Positions 1 to 7,806 are shown, counted from the first letter of the stretch. The stretch is DNA of 37,359 nucleotides from Geobacteraceae bacterium (GCA_024641085.1 JAHEDT010000021.1:1-37359), one strand, 5' to 3'. Program-made: numbers and translations. The notes: generated by a model from the letters alone, not told the origin.

Positions 1-83
1 TTTTTACGTCAGGTGTCAATACCTTTTGCCCCGATAAATTTTAGTAAGACTCGACAATTAAAGCATTCAGTTCACAGCATAGG

Positions 84-111
84 AGCCGCCTCTGAAAAGA
101 GGCGGTTTCTT
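84..111 (+). terminator. Rho-independent terminator of a gene left of the window
   Basis: An 8-bp perfect stem (86-93 with 98-105) closes on a GAAA tetraloop and is followed by TTTCTT on the plus strand. The tail is short. The orientation suits a plus-strand gene ending before base 1, of which nothing else is visible. Bases 1-83 show no other feature I can support. Confidence 0.5.
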
Positions 112-210
112 AATCAAGGAAAAACAGCGCAAAGGGTCTTATTTAACCTCCGGCACTGTTTAAATGGGGGTGAGATTGGCCAAAACGCGAGCTTCTTGCC
201 AACCCTGACC

Positions 211-246
211 AACAAGAAAAACCCCCGGTCCGAAGATCGAGGGTTT
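211..246 (-). terminator. Intrinsic terminator of the decarboxylase gene
   Basis: A 12-position stem with one mismatch (219-230 with 235-246, loop CGAA) lies 76 bases past the decarboxylase stop. Read on the minus strand it is followed by a T-rich tail. The rest of the 1-321 gap carries only the plus-strand hairpin at 84-111. Confidence 0.6.
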
Positions 247-321
247 GCTTGCTGTTGGAAGGTGAATGATAAGATAAAAACAGACCTCAACAGTTTATCG
301 GCCGGAGAATTGATTGTCCTT

Positions 322-1782
322 TCAGGACTCCGACTCCAAGCCCCTCCCGATTCTCAATACCGCCTCCAAGAGACCGTCTACTTGAGATTGATTGGCACGT
401 GCCCCGACAAAGCAGGGCCGAAGCGCCAACCTCCCCTTCACGCGTGTTGTGCTGGGCATATATTGATTTTCCCGGACCAGGCGGCGGTGGAGTCGCTGGT
501 TGAATTGGTCGAGATCGCTGATATCGGGGGAGACGTAACGGAAGCAACAGATGGACAGAGTCGGCTCACTCAGGACTTCCAGATTAGGATGCCCTTTGGC
601 GTAATGGGCAAGATAGCGGGCCATGGCATTATGTCGTTTCACCCTCTCGCGCATCCCATGCACACCAATTTCCCGAATCAATGCCCACACCACAACGCCG
701 CGGCAGGGAGAACTCAACTCGACGCCAAAATCAAAATAAGGAATGCCGAAGTCGTCCAGCGAGTGTTCGATCGCCGGGGCGGATTGGTCCCCATGTTCGA
801 CAGAGCCTTCCAGGTAATCGGCCGGCTCCTGAGTAAATGCACGGTATAAAATTTGCCGGTCACGAACAAAGGTGGCTGCGACGCCAACCGAAGCGCCAAG
901 CCATTTATGGGGGTCGACAATGACCGAGTCGGCCAGTTCCAAACCCTGGAAAAGAGGACTGATCTGTTCATCCAGAATACCGGGCAAACCATAAGCACCA
1001 TCGACATGGAACCAGATGGAATGTTCCACGGCGATTTCTCCCAAAGCCTGCAGCGGGTCGATTGCCCCGGTATTGGTGGTTCCCGCATTGGCAACTATGG
1101 CCATTGGCAATCGTCCGGCAGCCTGGTCCTCTGCAATCGCCCGTTTTAAAGCATCCACCTGCATGCGGCCCTTTTGATCACAGGCGATCATCCTGAGCGC
1201 ATGGCGACCAATGCCCAGGATGCCGCAAGAACGCTGAATCGTATGATGACACTCTTCACTGGCATAAACAGAGACCCGCTGGTTCACGCCATCAGCCGCA
1301 GGGTCATGACCGATTTTCTCGAATGCGGACTGACGAGCCCCTCCCAGGGCGACCAGGTTCGCAACCGAGCCACCACTGCTGTAGACCCCCTGCATACCCC
1401 CAATGCCGCACATCTCCGCCAGCCACTGTAACGACAACTCTTCCAAGAAGTTAAAAGCAGTATGCATGTAGCGTTGCGGAGACGCGATGCTGGCCGCCGT
1501 GGACGCGAGGGTCGAAGCGCTCGTCGAACCGGTCGTGATGAAAGAACTGAAGCCAGGTCTTGGAACAGGAGAACCGTTTGGGATAATTTGGGAGAGCAGG
1601 TCCTGAGTGACCTGCTCAATCCCAACGCCTTGTTGGGGTAAAGGCCTATCGAGATACTCACGCCAGTTATTACCCGGGTGCAATGCGTCAGGGTGTTCGA
1701 ATTTTAAATACTCATCGAGCCCGGCGCCAATCAGCGACAATAATGTCTGCAAGTTCCCGGTTTCAGCCTGTTCCATGAACAT
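322..1782 (-). CDS. PLP-dependent group II amino-acid decarboxylase
   Basis: The 486-residue protein has the fold-type I decarboxylase pattern of the aromatic-L-amino-acid, tyrosine and glutamate decarboxylase group. H179/H180 (ECHH) would stack on the cofactor, D261 in HVDGAYG would bind the pyridine nitrogen, and K293 in VDPHKWLG would form the Schiff base. The length is normal and all core residues are present. It should remove the alpha-carboxyl of an amino acid in the cytoplasm, giving an amine and CO2. The substrate cannot be told from sequence; aromatic amino acids, cysteine sulfinate, aspartate or diaminobutyrate are all possible. The reading frame extends upstream to 1884, but AAGGAGG five bases before the ATG at 1782 fixes the start there. 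No transporter or partner gene is adjacent, and a hairpin with a T-rich tail follows, so it looks monocistronic. Confidence 0.88.
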   Translation of the reverse strand: MFMEQAETGNLQTLLSLIGAGLDEYLKFEHPDALHPGNNWREYLDRPLPQQGVGIEQVTQDLLSQIIPNGSPVPRPGFSSFITTGSTSASTLASTAASIASPQRYMHTAFNFLEELSLQWLAEMCGIGGMQGVYSSGGSVANLVALGGARQSAFEKIGHDPAADGVNQRVSVYASEECHHTIQRSCGILGIGRHALRMIACDQKGRMQVDALKRAIAEDQAAGRLPMAIVANAGTTNTGAIDPLQALGEIAVEHSIWFHVDGAYGLPGILDEQISPLFQGLELADSVIVDPHKWLGASVGVAATFVRDRQILYRAFTQEPADYLEGSVEHGDQSAPAIEHSLDDFGIPYFDFGVELSSPCRGVVVWALIREIGVHGMRERVKRHNAMARYLAHYAKGHPNLEVLSEPTLSICCFRYVSPDISDLDQFNQRLHRRLVRENQYMPSTTRVKGRLALRPCFVGARANQSQVDGLLEAVLRIGRGLESES

Positions 1783-1787
1783 AAAAG

Positions 1788-1794
1788 CCTCCTT
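1788..1794 (-). promoter_or_regulatory. Ribosome binding site fixing the decarboxylase start
   Basis: AAGGAGG on the minus strand lies five bases before the ATG at 1782. It argues against the 34-residue N-terminal extension that the open frame would allow. Confidence 0.75.
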
Positions 1795-1998
1795 GCAGCG
1801 GCCAGTAGGATCAAGCGTTTTTTTGATATCGCCAATCTTTTTACCGCACCTGCTTAACGATACTGCCAAATCAAGACCAGTCAAGTAACCTATTCACCCG
1901 GTCGGGCGGGCGGCGCGGGACTCAGGGAGCGATTGCGGTTTCTTTTCTGATTCTCCTGTTTAAGACTTTAGCAACAAGAGGTGTTGTTCAATTCTCAA

Positions 1999-3534
1999 CT
2001 ATTTCACCAATTCGATTTCGCCGGGGCGCCAGGTCTTCTCAATCCAGGGTTCGAGCGGAGCATACATCCGCAACGCGACAAACCAGCCTTTGCCCGGCAC
2101 GGTTGCAAGCCAGTTATTCTCAAAACCTTTCGGTGGTTCCGGCGAGAAGTAGATGTCGTAAGAGCCGTCTGCATTTTTCTTGAGGCCTTCGGTCTGGCTG
2201 CCGACGGTCGGAAACTTCTGGCTGGTCTGAAGTTGCGAGCGGGTTTGGTTGTCATACATCGTTAGCGCCCAGAAAGCTTTTGCCGGAGGATTTGCGGGAA
2301 GATGCAGTTTGTAAACTTGAGAGCCATCGAAAGGTCTCTTGTTGGAATCAACGTAAGCGATTCCGTAGTCAGAGCCCACCCCGGCCTTGCTGACCGCCAT
2401 GGCAGGTGTCACCGCGGTATAGGGGTAATGGAACATCACGCGAGCGTCGGAATTCATGGTTTGGCCGTCTTTGCCGTTGAAAAAAACATTCTTGTCAACC
2501 CAACCCATAAGCCAGGCGCTGTCTGTGTCCGGATAGATCCTTACACCCTTCATGGTTTCATCCGTACGAGGGTGCCACACGATTGAACGTGCTGTGGCGT
2601 TAGCAATCTTCACAGCATCCGTGAGTATGTTCTTCATGCGTTCATCAGGACTGAACGGCTTGCCTTTTTCAATACCGATCGAGGCAAACAGGCCGCGTGT
2701 TTCCGGGTCCAGCATGTCGAGATGTTCTTCCTGAATCCACTCGTTGAGATGTTCATAAAACAAGTAGTTGTTTGCGTGAATCGTATTGAACGAAACAAAG
2801 GAACCACTGATAAATTCCATTATAGGGGGGTTGTCTTTCTTTGACAGTGGGTAAATCCGCAGACTCTCTTTCACATTCTTCGCCGCCGCCTCCAGACCCT
2901 TGGCGATCGAGGCCCGCATAAAAACCCAGACGTTGTATGTCTTGGCTTGCACTACGAAGTAACCCTCGGCAATCTCGCCCTTAAAGTCGGGCGGAAGCAC
3001 CAAATATTTACCGCCTTTTCCCTTGTCGGGGCCGGCAGGTCCAATATCCTGCATGTAACGGAACCACGCATCATTAAAGGCGCCCAGCATGCCAGGCGGC
3101 GCCTCGACCACTGTCGCGCCGTCGCGTTTCAGGTTGAGCGTTGGGATGACATACATTGTGGACGTGTTTCCCGTCAGAAAGAGTGACGTGGAATCCATCA
3201 GTTTATCCATGATCATCACCTGATGGCACTCCAACGCGCCCACCTCGTGATTGCCATGAATCAGCGCCTGCAATGAAGCGCCGGGCATACCTTTGAGAAA
3301 AGCGTCCACACCGCGCATGGTGTCGAGATAATCATAGACCATCTCTGCAGTTTCAGGGGATGGCGCGCCATCAAGGAATTTGAGCGTGCCGATCGAAGTT
3401 TCAACCTGATCCGGAGTCGAAATCGAATCCAGAACTTCCTTGCTGACTTGCGCAGCGGCAGGCAAACCCGCGAAAAGCGTAAAGAGAGAGACAAGAGCAG
3501 TGCTTGAAATGATTCTAAAGTCTGATTTTTTCAT
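1999..3534 (-). CDS. Exported DUF1254/DUF1214 domain protein
   Basis: The 511-residue protein opens with a Sec signal peptide: basic MKKSDFR, a hydrophobic core, and a likely cleavage near AAAQ at about residues 26-29. The mature part has a DUF1254 region (about 65-210, including the HGNHE and MYVIPTLNL stretches) and a C-terminal DUF1214 region (about 390-505, with ALTMYDNQTRSQL and GWFVALRMYAPLEPW). Proteins of this architecture are common in proteobacterial envelopes and have no settled biochemical role. AAGGAG sits about ten bases before the ATG. It stands alone between the decarboxylase and the M15-type gene, with gaps of 216 and 218 bases, so it is probably its own transcript. The gap from 1783 to 1998 shows only the decarboxylase RBS and no convincing terminator. 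Confidence 0.85.
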   Translation of the reverse strand: MKKSDFRIISSTALVSLFTLFAGLPAAAQVSKEVLDSISTPDQVETSIGTLKFLDGAPSPETAEMVYDYLDTMRGVDAFLKGMPGASLQALIHGNHEVGALECHQVMIMDKLMDSTSLFLTGNTSTMYVIPTLNLKRDGATVVEAPPGMLGAFNDAWFRYMQDIGPAGPDKGKGGKYLVLPPDFKGEIAEGYFVVQAKTYNVWVFMRASIAKGLEAAAKNVKESLRIYPLSKKDNPPIMEFISGSFVSFNTIHANNYLFYEHLNEWIQEEHLDMLDPETRGLFASIGIEKGKPFSPDERMKNILTDAVKIANATARSIVWHPRTDETMKGVRIYPDTDSAWLMGWVDKNVFFNGKDGQTMNSDARVMFHYPYTAVTPAMAVSKAGVGSDYGIAYVDSNKRPFDGSQVYKLHLPANPPAKAFWALTMYDNQTRSQLQTSQKFPTVGSQTEGLKKNADGSYDIYFSPEPPKGFENNWLATVPGKGWFVALRMYAPLEPWIEKTWRPGEIELVK

Positions 3535-3625
3535 GACCTAACTCCTTGAGTTATTAAATCATTATCAAGAATAGCTTAACGGCAAAGGACAACAGTTCAA
3601 TGACTTGTAGGTAGAATCATGAAAC

Positions 3626-3651
3626 AAAAAAAGCCCTCCGTACGGGAGGGC
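3626..3651 (-). terminator. Intrinsic terminator after the M15-type gene
   Basis: A perfect 7-bp GC-rich stem (3633-3639 with 3645-3651, five-base loop) is followed on the minus strand by seven Ts (3626-3632). It lies about 100 bases past the stop at 3753. Confidence 0.85.
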
Positions 3652-3752
3652 CTTCATATCTCTTTTTATCCTGACGCAGTTATCGTTTGCAGAAACTTCT
3701 CAATTATTTAGCGAATTCCATTTATTTAGCTGAACGACATACAGATTGGGAG

Positions 3753-4334
3753 TTACCAGGACCGCACAGCACCGGTATCGACATGGACAAAATCAGCCTT
3801 CGGGTAGTAGCCGACACCGCCCTTGCGCAGGTCGAGCGCGGCCTTGCGCAGAGTTTTCAGGGGGACGCCGGGCAGCCGCAGGTCAACAGCTTTACCCTGC
3901 ACGTGGTAGCTGTTTTTGGCGACCCCGCGGGACATGCTGCGCAGCAGCCGGTTGGTCTCTGGTGAACGGTATCCGGAGATGATTTCGAAGGGGCGATTGG
4001 CGTCTATTTTGCGGGAGATCGCCGCCATCAGGTCGATGGTCTTCGGATCAATGGCGTGAATTTCATCGGTGCGATGATCGCGCAGGACATAGTTAATGTC
4101 CTGCAGAGCGTCTGGCAGATAGATGCCCTGTTCCCAGTAGACCACTTCCTTGAGGCGCTCACCGGTATGGGTGTTGAGCAGACTGAGAGTCCGTTCAGCA
4201 GGACCGGTAAAGCCGGTACGGGCCCAGGCTGGCAAGGGGGCGACACAGATCAGCGAAGCAAACAGTCCGATCTTCAGGAGCTGGCGACGATTCATATTTG
4301 GCAAGAATGGGTTGTCTTGGTTGTTGTTCGGCAT
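3753..4334 (-). CDS. Tat-exported DUF882/M15-type peptidase (YcbK/MepK-like)
   Basis: The 193-residue protein begins with a twin-arginine-like signal (NRRQLLKIG at 15-23, hydrophobic stretch, AWA about 36-38). The rest matches the DUF882/peptidase M15 group. Probable zinc ligands are H144 and D151 in SYHVQGKAVDL and H184 in FVHVD. Escherichia coli MepK (YcbK) is a periplasmic murein endopeptidase of this family, so a cell-wall cross-link cutting role is reasonable by homology. A second ATG at 4295 (MNRRQLL) would shorten the leader without losing the Tat motif. Neither start has a strong Shine-Dalgarno; the longer start has GAGGG about ten bases upstream. A T-tailed hairpin follows the gene. 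Confidence 0.85.
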   Translation of the reverse strand: MPNNNQDNPFLPNMNRRQLLKIGLFASLICVAPLPAWARTGFTGPAERTLSLLNTHTGERLKEVVYWEQGIYLPDALQDINYVLRDHRTDEIHAIDPKTIDLMAAISRKIDANRPFEIISGYRSPETNRLLRSMSRGVAKNSYHVQGKAVDLRLPGVPLKTLRKAALDLRKGGVGYYPKADFVHVDTGAVRSW

Positions 4335-4556
4335 TACAGATCAGCCCTCACAGAGAACAAAGCACACCAGCATCAGGTTCACAACCTGGTTACTAGCAAA
4401 TGCCGTTCCAATCCGTTTGGATGGTTGGCAAAAAAACCGGCCCGCATCGCGCAGGCAGATGTAAACAGGGAAATCCTCTAGTTATTGCAATATCAACGGA
4501 AACTGAGAGAAAAGCATGTGGGCTGGAATGCCCGGTCAAACGATCCGTCAAATGAC

Positions 4557-4590
4557 ACTGCCGGGTGACAGTTATATGTCACCCGGCAGT
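4557..4590 (-). terminator. Perfect 14-bp inverted repeat, probable dodecin terminator
   Basis: Two 14-base arms (4557-4570 and 4577-4590) are exact reverse complements around a six-base loop. The repeat lies 60 bases past the dodecin stop. The T content beyond the stem is weak on both strands, so termination is likely but not certain. The 4335-4649 gap holds nothing else I recognise. Confidence 0.5.
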
Positions 4591-4649
4591 TCTTAACACG
4601 AAGTCGAGGTATTTTTCAAGTTATTGTTTGTTAAGAATAAATCTTCCTG

Positions 4650-4868
4650 TCAGGACAGTTCGAAAGCGATTTTGAGCACCACCTGGTACTCGGTCACTTT
4701 ACCTGTATCATCGATATGCCCGCGCACTTCCTGAACCTCGAACCAGGAAAGCTTGTCCAGGGATTTCTTGGCGCGATCAACCGCCGTCTGAATGGCCCCT
4801 TCGACGCTCTGCGACGATGTGCCGATTACTTCCACTTTTTTGTAGATGCGTGAGTCACCGTAAGTCAT
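4650..4868 (-). CDS. Dodecin family flavin-binding protein
   Basis: The 72-residue protein matches dodecin in length and pattern: an N-terminal beta strand (YKKVEVIGTSSQSVEGAI), a helix rich in A, K and R (about 24-36), the W42-containing segment LSWFEVQEVRG, and a C-terminal strand (EYQVVLKIAFEL). Dodecins are small dodecameric flavin storage or buffering proteins; the tryptophan stacks on the isoalloxazine ring in known structures. The open frame runs upstream to 4955, but CGGAGGT five bases before the ATG at 4868 fixes the start. No flavin biosynthesis gene is adjacent, although the next gene upstream encodes a nitroreductase, a flavoprotein. Confidence 0.9.
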   Translation of the reverse strand: MTYGDSRIYKKVEVIGTSSQSVEGAIQTAVDRAKKSLDKLSWFEVQEVRGHIDDTGKVTEYQVVLKIAFELS

Positions 4869-4873
4869 TGGAT

Positions 4874-4880
4874 ACCTCCG
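4874..4880 (-). promoter_or_regulatory. Ribosome binding site fixing the dodecin start
   Basis: CGGAGGT on the minus strand lies five bases before the ATG at 4868, which gives the expected dodecin length. Confidence 0.75.
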
Positions 4881-5014
4881 TGAGTTGAGTCGAAGCGGAG
4901 CGTGACATGCACGGGGGTTGTCGTCCACCGGGGAAACACGCTCGTCGCCCGCCAACCAAGCTTAACAGAATACCGGCGATATTCCAGCAAACTCATGGAG
5001 AGAAAATCAGGCTG

Positions 5015-5551
5015 TCAGCCACCGAACCTGTTGCGATGCAGATGATCGAATGGCAGGGACGCGGTCGCGTGACCGGCCTTTTGCTCGCCGGGGTAGCCGA
5101 TGCCGATAATGCATTCGACCTCGTGGGTTGCGGGCAGATTGAGCAGCTTCTGCAGATATTCGTTGGCGCTGCAGGCGGCGCTATGGGGACGCAGGCGGAC
5201 CTGGGCCCAGCAACTGCCGAGACCGAGGTCTTCGGCAGCCAGTTGGATGACCATGGCGGCAATCGAGCAGTCTTCCGTCCAGACGTCACTTTTGGTCGTG
5301 TCTGCAGCGACCACGATGGCCAGCGGGGCTCCGGCCAGGAATGCCGAGCCGTGGGCCTTGGCCGAAGCCAGGCTTGGCAGCAAAAGCGGGTCGGTCACGG
5401 CGATGAATTCCCACGGGTTGCGCCCACGTGACGTCGGCGCACGCAGAGCCGCCTCCAGGATGGCATCCAGCTTGTCGGCTTCAACCGGTTTTGGAATGAA
5501 TTGACGAATGCTGCGACGCTTGCGCAGTAGTTTGAGCAGGTGGGCTTCCAT
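5015..5551 (-). CDS. Nitroreductase family FMN-dependent oxidoreductase
   Basis: The 178-residue protein has the nitroreductase fold signature: an N-terminal RKRRSIRQF (residues 10-18) that binds the FMN phosphate, APTSRGRNPWEF (about 38-49), and a C-terminal IIGIGYPGE stretch. Such enzymes use NAD(P)H to reduce nitro compounds, quinones or flavins in the cytoplasm. The protein is compact, like the BluB/NfnB-like short members, and the physiological substrate is unknown. GGAGAA precedes the ATG. The gene starts two bases after the stop of the response regulator-PilZ gene, so the two are probably cotranscribed. Confidence 0.85.
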   Translation of the reverse strand: MEAHLLKLLRKRRSIRQFIPKPVEADKLDAILEAALRAPTSRGRNPWEFIAVTDPLLLPSLASAKAHGSAFLAGAPLAIVVAADTTKSDVWTEDCSIAAMVIQLAAEDLGLGSCWAQVRLRPHSAACSANEYLQKLLNLPATHEVECIIGIGYPGEQKAGHATASLPFDHLHRNRFGG

Positions 5552-5553
5552 GA

Positions 5554-6258
5554 TCAGTTCTTCTCCAGATAGGTACAGATGATTTCGACCGAGCTCATGT
5601 CGATCGAAAGGATTTCAATGCCGAACCCCTGAGGCAGGGTCATGTTGTTGCGTGGCAGGCCCTGGTTGATCCAGGCGATGCGGCCGACCACCTCTATCCT
5701 CTTGGCACTGATGGTCGGTAGCAGGAAAGATGCTTTGAGGCGGCTGTTGGGCGGAATTTCATCGCGGAACTCGACATAGAGCCCATGCAGGCTGATGTCG
5801 ACGCCACGCCCCTGGTAAACGGTGTCATTGATGGTGAATTCGACCGTCATCTGGCAGGGCACACGCCGTTCGCGGCGTTCGATGTTGAACAGGTAGCGAT
5901 GACCGAGATTGAGGAATTCCTCGCGTCCGAACGGTTTGGCCAGGTAGCCGTCACAACCTGAGGTCTCGACCTCCTTGACGGTCGAGTCACGGCCAGGGGT
6001 GAAAACCAGCAGGACCGGGATATCTTTGAGGGACGGATTGGCCTTGATTTTACGGCAGGCGTCGATGCCGTTCATACCCGGCATGTTGACGTCCATGTAA
6101 ACCAGGTTGGGGTGTTCTCTCAAGACCAGCTCGACGGCTTCTTCACCACTGCTGGCAGTGAAAACGGTCGCAGGGGTCCGCTTGAAATAGTCACGCATGA
6201 CCACACGGAAAAAATCAACATCATCAACCAGAAGAATCTTCAGGTTGTTCTGGTTCAT
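5554..6258 (-). CDS. Response regulator receiver fused to PilZ domain
   Basis: Residues 1-120 of the 234-residue protein form a CheY-like receiver: acidic VDDVD at 11-15, phospho-acceptor D56 in YMDVNMPG, T87, and K108 in AKPF. Residues 128-225 form a PilZ domain with RRERRVP at the N-terminal arginine motif and DISLHG (D154, S156, G159), the two elements that bind cyclic di-GMP. It should combine phosphorylation from a histidine kinase with c-di-GMP sensing; output probably goes to motility, adhesion or exopolysaccharide machinery through protein contacts, as no DNA-binding domain is present. GGGAGGT seven bases before the ATG at 6258 sets the start, although the frame opens at 6330. No histidine kinase is adjacent. 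Confidence 0.9.
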   Translation of the reverse strand: MNQNNLKILLVDDVDFFRVVMRDYFKRTPATVFTASSGEEAVELVLREHPNLVYMDVNMPGMNGIDACRKIKANPSLKDIPVLLVFTPGRDSTVKEVETSGCDGYLAKPFGREEFLNLGHRYLFNIERRERRVPCQMTVEFTINDTVYQGRGVDISLHGLYVEFRDEIPPNSRLKASFLLPTISAKRIEVVGRIAWINQGLPRNNMTLPQGFGIEILSIDMSSVEIICTYLEKN

Positions 6259-6265
6259 TCTGGGT

Positions 6266-6272
6266 ACCTCCC
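6266..6272 (-). promoter_or_regulatory. Ribosome binding site fixing the receiver-PilZ start
   Basis: GGGAGGT on the minus strand lies seven bases before the ATG at 6258, placing the start directly at the receiver domain. Confidence 0.75.
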
Positions 6273-6323
6273 ATGAAAAATCTTTATCTGGAATCGTGAA
6301 CCGGGGGCTCTCGATGGGCTGTT

Positions 6324-6596
6324 TCAGCAACCGTCATCGAGCAGCTGCTGCAGCTTGGCAACCTTGTTTTCGATGGCCGCATGCAGCTGTTCCTCTCCGA
6401 ACATGTAGGCCAGCTGGCCGACCATCAGGAAGACATCGGCAAGTTCATGGACAACGGCATCGCTGTCAACCTTGCCGCGGGCGAAGTGCTGCAGTGTGGC
6501 AATCAATTCGGCACATTCTTCGACCGCCTGATCGTACTGAGCCTTTTCCCCCCACCTGCTGATGGTTTTTGCATAAATCTCGCGATAACGCATCAT
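6324..6596 (-). CDS. MazG-like all-alpha nucleotide pyrophosphohydrolase
   Basis: The 90-residue protein has the single-domain MazG/all-alpha NTP-PPase pattern. E26, E27 and E30 form the EExxE helix motif, and E51 and D54 (HELADVFLMV) form the second metal-binding motif. Enzymes of this group hydrolyse non-canonical or excess nucleoside triphosphates to monophosphate and pyrophosphate using Mg2+. Two adjacent ATG codons (6596 and 6593) can start it; no strong Shine-Dalgarno precedes either. It ends 65 bases before the receiver-PilZ start. The 6597-6842 gap upstream shows no gene. Confidence 0.8.
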   Translation of the reverse strand: MMRYREIYAKTISRWGEKAQYDQAVEECAELIATLQHFARGKVDSDAVVHELADVFLMVGQLAYMFGEEQLHAAIENKVAKLQQLLDDGC

Positions 6597-6842
6597 GATT
6601 GAAATCAGCTTTCTGGAAAAAATTTGTAATTAACGGCATGTTAATGCAAACTTTGCATCTTCGGTTCATCGGCAAACAAGAGCTATTTATTAGAGATTAA
6701 CAGGAAAACCAAAAGAAAAGAAATTCAAAAAAGAGTCGCATTGAAAACCCGGCTGTTGGCTCAAGCAAGCGTGGCATCCGGTGAGGCAGCGCTCTCCACC
6801 ACTTCGAAACGGTATGAAGTGTTAGCCATAACCTATCGACTA

Positions 6843-6986
6843 TTAATCACTTTCTATTGACGCGACACACTCTTCCATGGTTTCCAGACAGATCCCTTTA
6901 ACCATGTCGTAGGAAATGCAGATCCCTTCAATGACTTCCTTGTCGTCACGGTTGCATTTCGATGGGTCGATATTCACCAGGTCCAT
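6843..6986 (-). CDS. Small four-cysteine protein of unknown function
   Basis: The 47-residue acidic peptide contains cysteines at 11, 23, 33 and 40, spaced nine to twelve residues apart, and no membrane segment or signal peptide. AGAGGAG six bases before the ATG at 6986 supports translation. I do not recognise the family. The cysteine spacing does not match a classical zinc ribbon or ferredoxin motif, but four cysteines in 47 residues allow metal binding or disulfides. It stands alone between the MazG-like gene and a 580-base gap. Confidence 0.6.
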   Translation of the reverse strand: MDLVNIDPSKCNRDDKEVIEGICISYDMVKGICLETMEECVASIESD

Positions 6987-6992
6987 GATGCA

Positions 6993-6999
6993 CTCCTCT
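6993..6999 (-). promoter_or_regulatory. Ribosome binding site of the four-cysteine small protein
   Basis: AGAGGAG on the minus strand lies six bases before the ATG at 6986. It is the main evidence that this short frame is translated from that codon. Confidence 0.65.
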
Positions 7000-7097
7000 G
7001 CAGGGTTGCGGCTATTGCTTCGACAACATCTCATAGCTGAACAAGAGCAAACGTTGTGCCATTTTTAAACGAAGTTATTATCAAAACAGAGGTTAGC

Positions 7098-7121
7098 TAC
7101 AAAGTCACCAAGGCACGGAGG
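7098..7121. repeat. Relic of a 'caaagtcaccaaggcac' intergenic repeat
   Basis: This stretch resembles the periodic A/C/G repeats (ACAAAG-nCAC-AAG type) found between genes in many bacterial genomes. Related copies in this window are at 8560-8605 and, on the other strand, 14435-14462. It lies in the 6987-7566 gap, which otherwise holds the repeat pair at 7269-7365 and the terminator at 7489-7526. Confidence 0.45.
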
Positions 7122-7268
7122 GGTTATGGTGTTGATTTGCAAGGAGCACCCTTGCTTGGCCTGTTCAATCAATTTTAACCGGTAATAAAGAGCAGCTTGG
7201 AGTTTTCGTGTCGTCGTTTATGGGTTATAGAAGCTTTTTTACGGTTCCAGAACCTAATAAAAATGTTT

Positions 7269-7295
7269 AACGCAAAGGCGCAAATGCCGCAGAGG
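7269..7295 (+). repeat. Left arm of an imperfect inverted repeat pair
   Basis: This arm begins AACGCAAAGGCGC and ends CGCAGAG. It is nearly the reverse complement of 7341-7365. The same core, shortened, occurs at 14320-14341. Confidence 0.6.
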
Positions 7296-7340
7296 GAAAG
7301 TTCATAGAACACCAGAAAATCTCACGCCTTTGACATTGCT

Positions 7341-7365
7341 CTCTGCGTCTTCGCGTCTTTGCGTT
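7341..7365 (-). repeat. Right arm of an imperfect inverted repeat pair
   Basis: This copy begins CTCTGCGTCTTCGCG and ends TTTGCGTT. Its reverse complement aligns with 7269-7295 with a few differences and one length change. The pair spans about 97 bases with a unique centre. Confidence 0.6.
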
Positions 7366-7488
7366 CATGAATGACTTAAGTTTTGTTCTGTCTTTGTTTA
7401 GCTTATCAGCCCCTTTTAAATGCTTTTGAGCAAAGTCGGGGGCAAATCAGGCTGGGAGAAGGAATGACCAGGATTTGAAGGAGAGTCA

Positions 7489-7526
7489 CAAACAACTAAA
7501 AAACCCGCACCAATCGGTGACGGGTT
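7489..7526 (-). terminator. Intrinsic terminator of the GPERR-tailed gene
   Basis: A stem of about ten pairs with one bulged base (7502-7511 with 7516-7526, loop AATC) is followed on the minus strand by six Ts and further T-rich sequence. It lies 40 bases past the stop at 7567. Confidence 0.8.
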
Positions 7527-7566
7527 GAAAACCGCTCCTGCAACAGGAATTGGGCTGTCAATCAGT

Positions 7567-7806
7567 TCAGTGTCGCTCGCGACGCTCAGGGCCCTGGTAG
7601 TTCCCGTTGACGCTTTCAGGTTTCGGCTGCCTGACCGGGTCGATGCCAGGGGTTGCCCAGCCATCGGTTCGCTTGAACTTGAGGATGCGCTCTCTTTGTA
7701 TCAGAACGTCCAGCACACGCGGAGCAAAGTGATGGTATGTGCCGTCCGTCATGATGACATCGATGTACGAGCGGTCCGTCCTGCTGAGAAATGCATGCTC
7801 AGGCAT
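7567..7806 (-). CDS. Small conserved protein, GSU3473-like, with GPERR tail
   Basis: The 79-residue protein has a compact N-terminal part (IDVIMTDGTYHHFAPRVLDVLI), a basic FKRTDGW segment, and a C-terminal YQGPERR. From memory this matches a small Geobacter family named after GSU3473, whose function is unknown. The GPERR tail and the length are the reasons for the match, which I could not test. GGAGGTG close before the ATG at 7806 supports the start. It is monocistronic: a T-tailed hairpin follows and a 123-base gap precedes it. Confidence 0.75.
   Translation of the reverse strand: MPEHAFLSRTDRSYIDVIMTDGTYHHFAPRVLDVLIQRERILKFKRTDGWATPGIDPVRQPKPESVNGNYQGPERRERH

Noticed and set aside
13-849. 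A 278-codon plus-strand frame at the window start
   Set aside because: Most of it is antisense to the PLP decarboxylase, it runs through two hairpins, and the translation has no family-like features.
1965-1995. Short inverted repeat after the DUF1254 gene as a terminator
   Set aside because: Five pairs of mainly A/T with no T-run is too weak to support a call.
6800-6821. Inverted repeat CACTTC/GAAGTG after the four-cysteine gene
   Set aside because: Only six pairs around a ten-base loop, without a T-tract on either strand; it may be chance.
7269-7365. Inverted repeat pair as a CRISPR fragment or small transposon
   Set aside because: There are no regularly spaced repeats and spacers, no transposase remnant and no target-site duplication that I can see. 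A degenerate intergenic repeat fits better.
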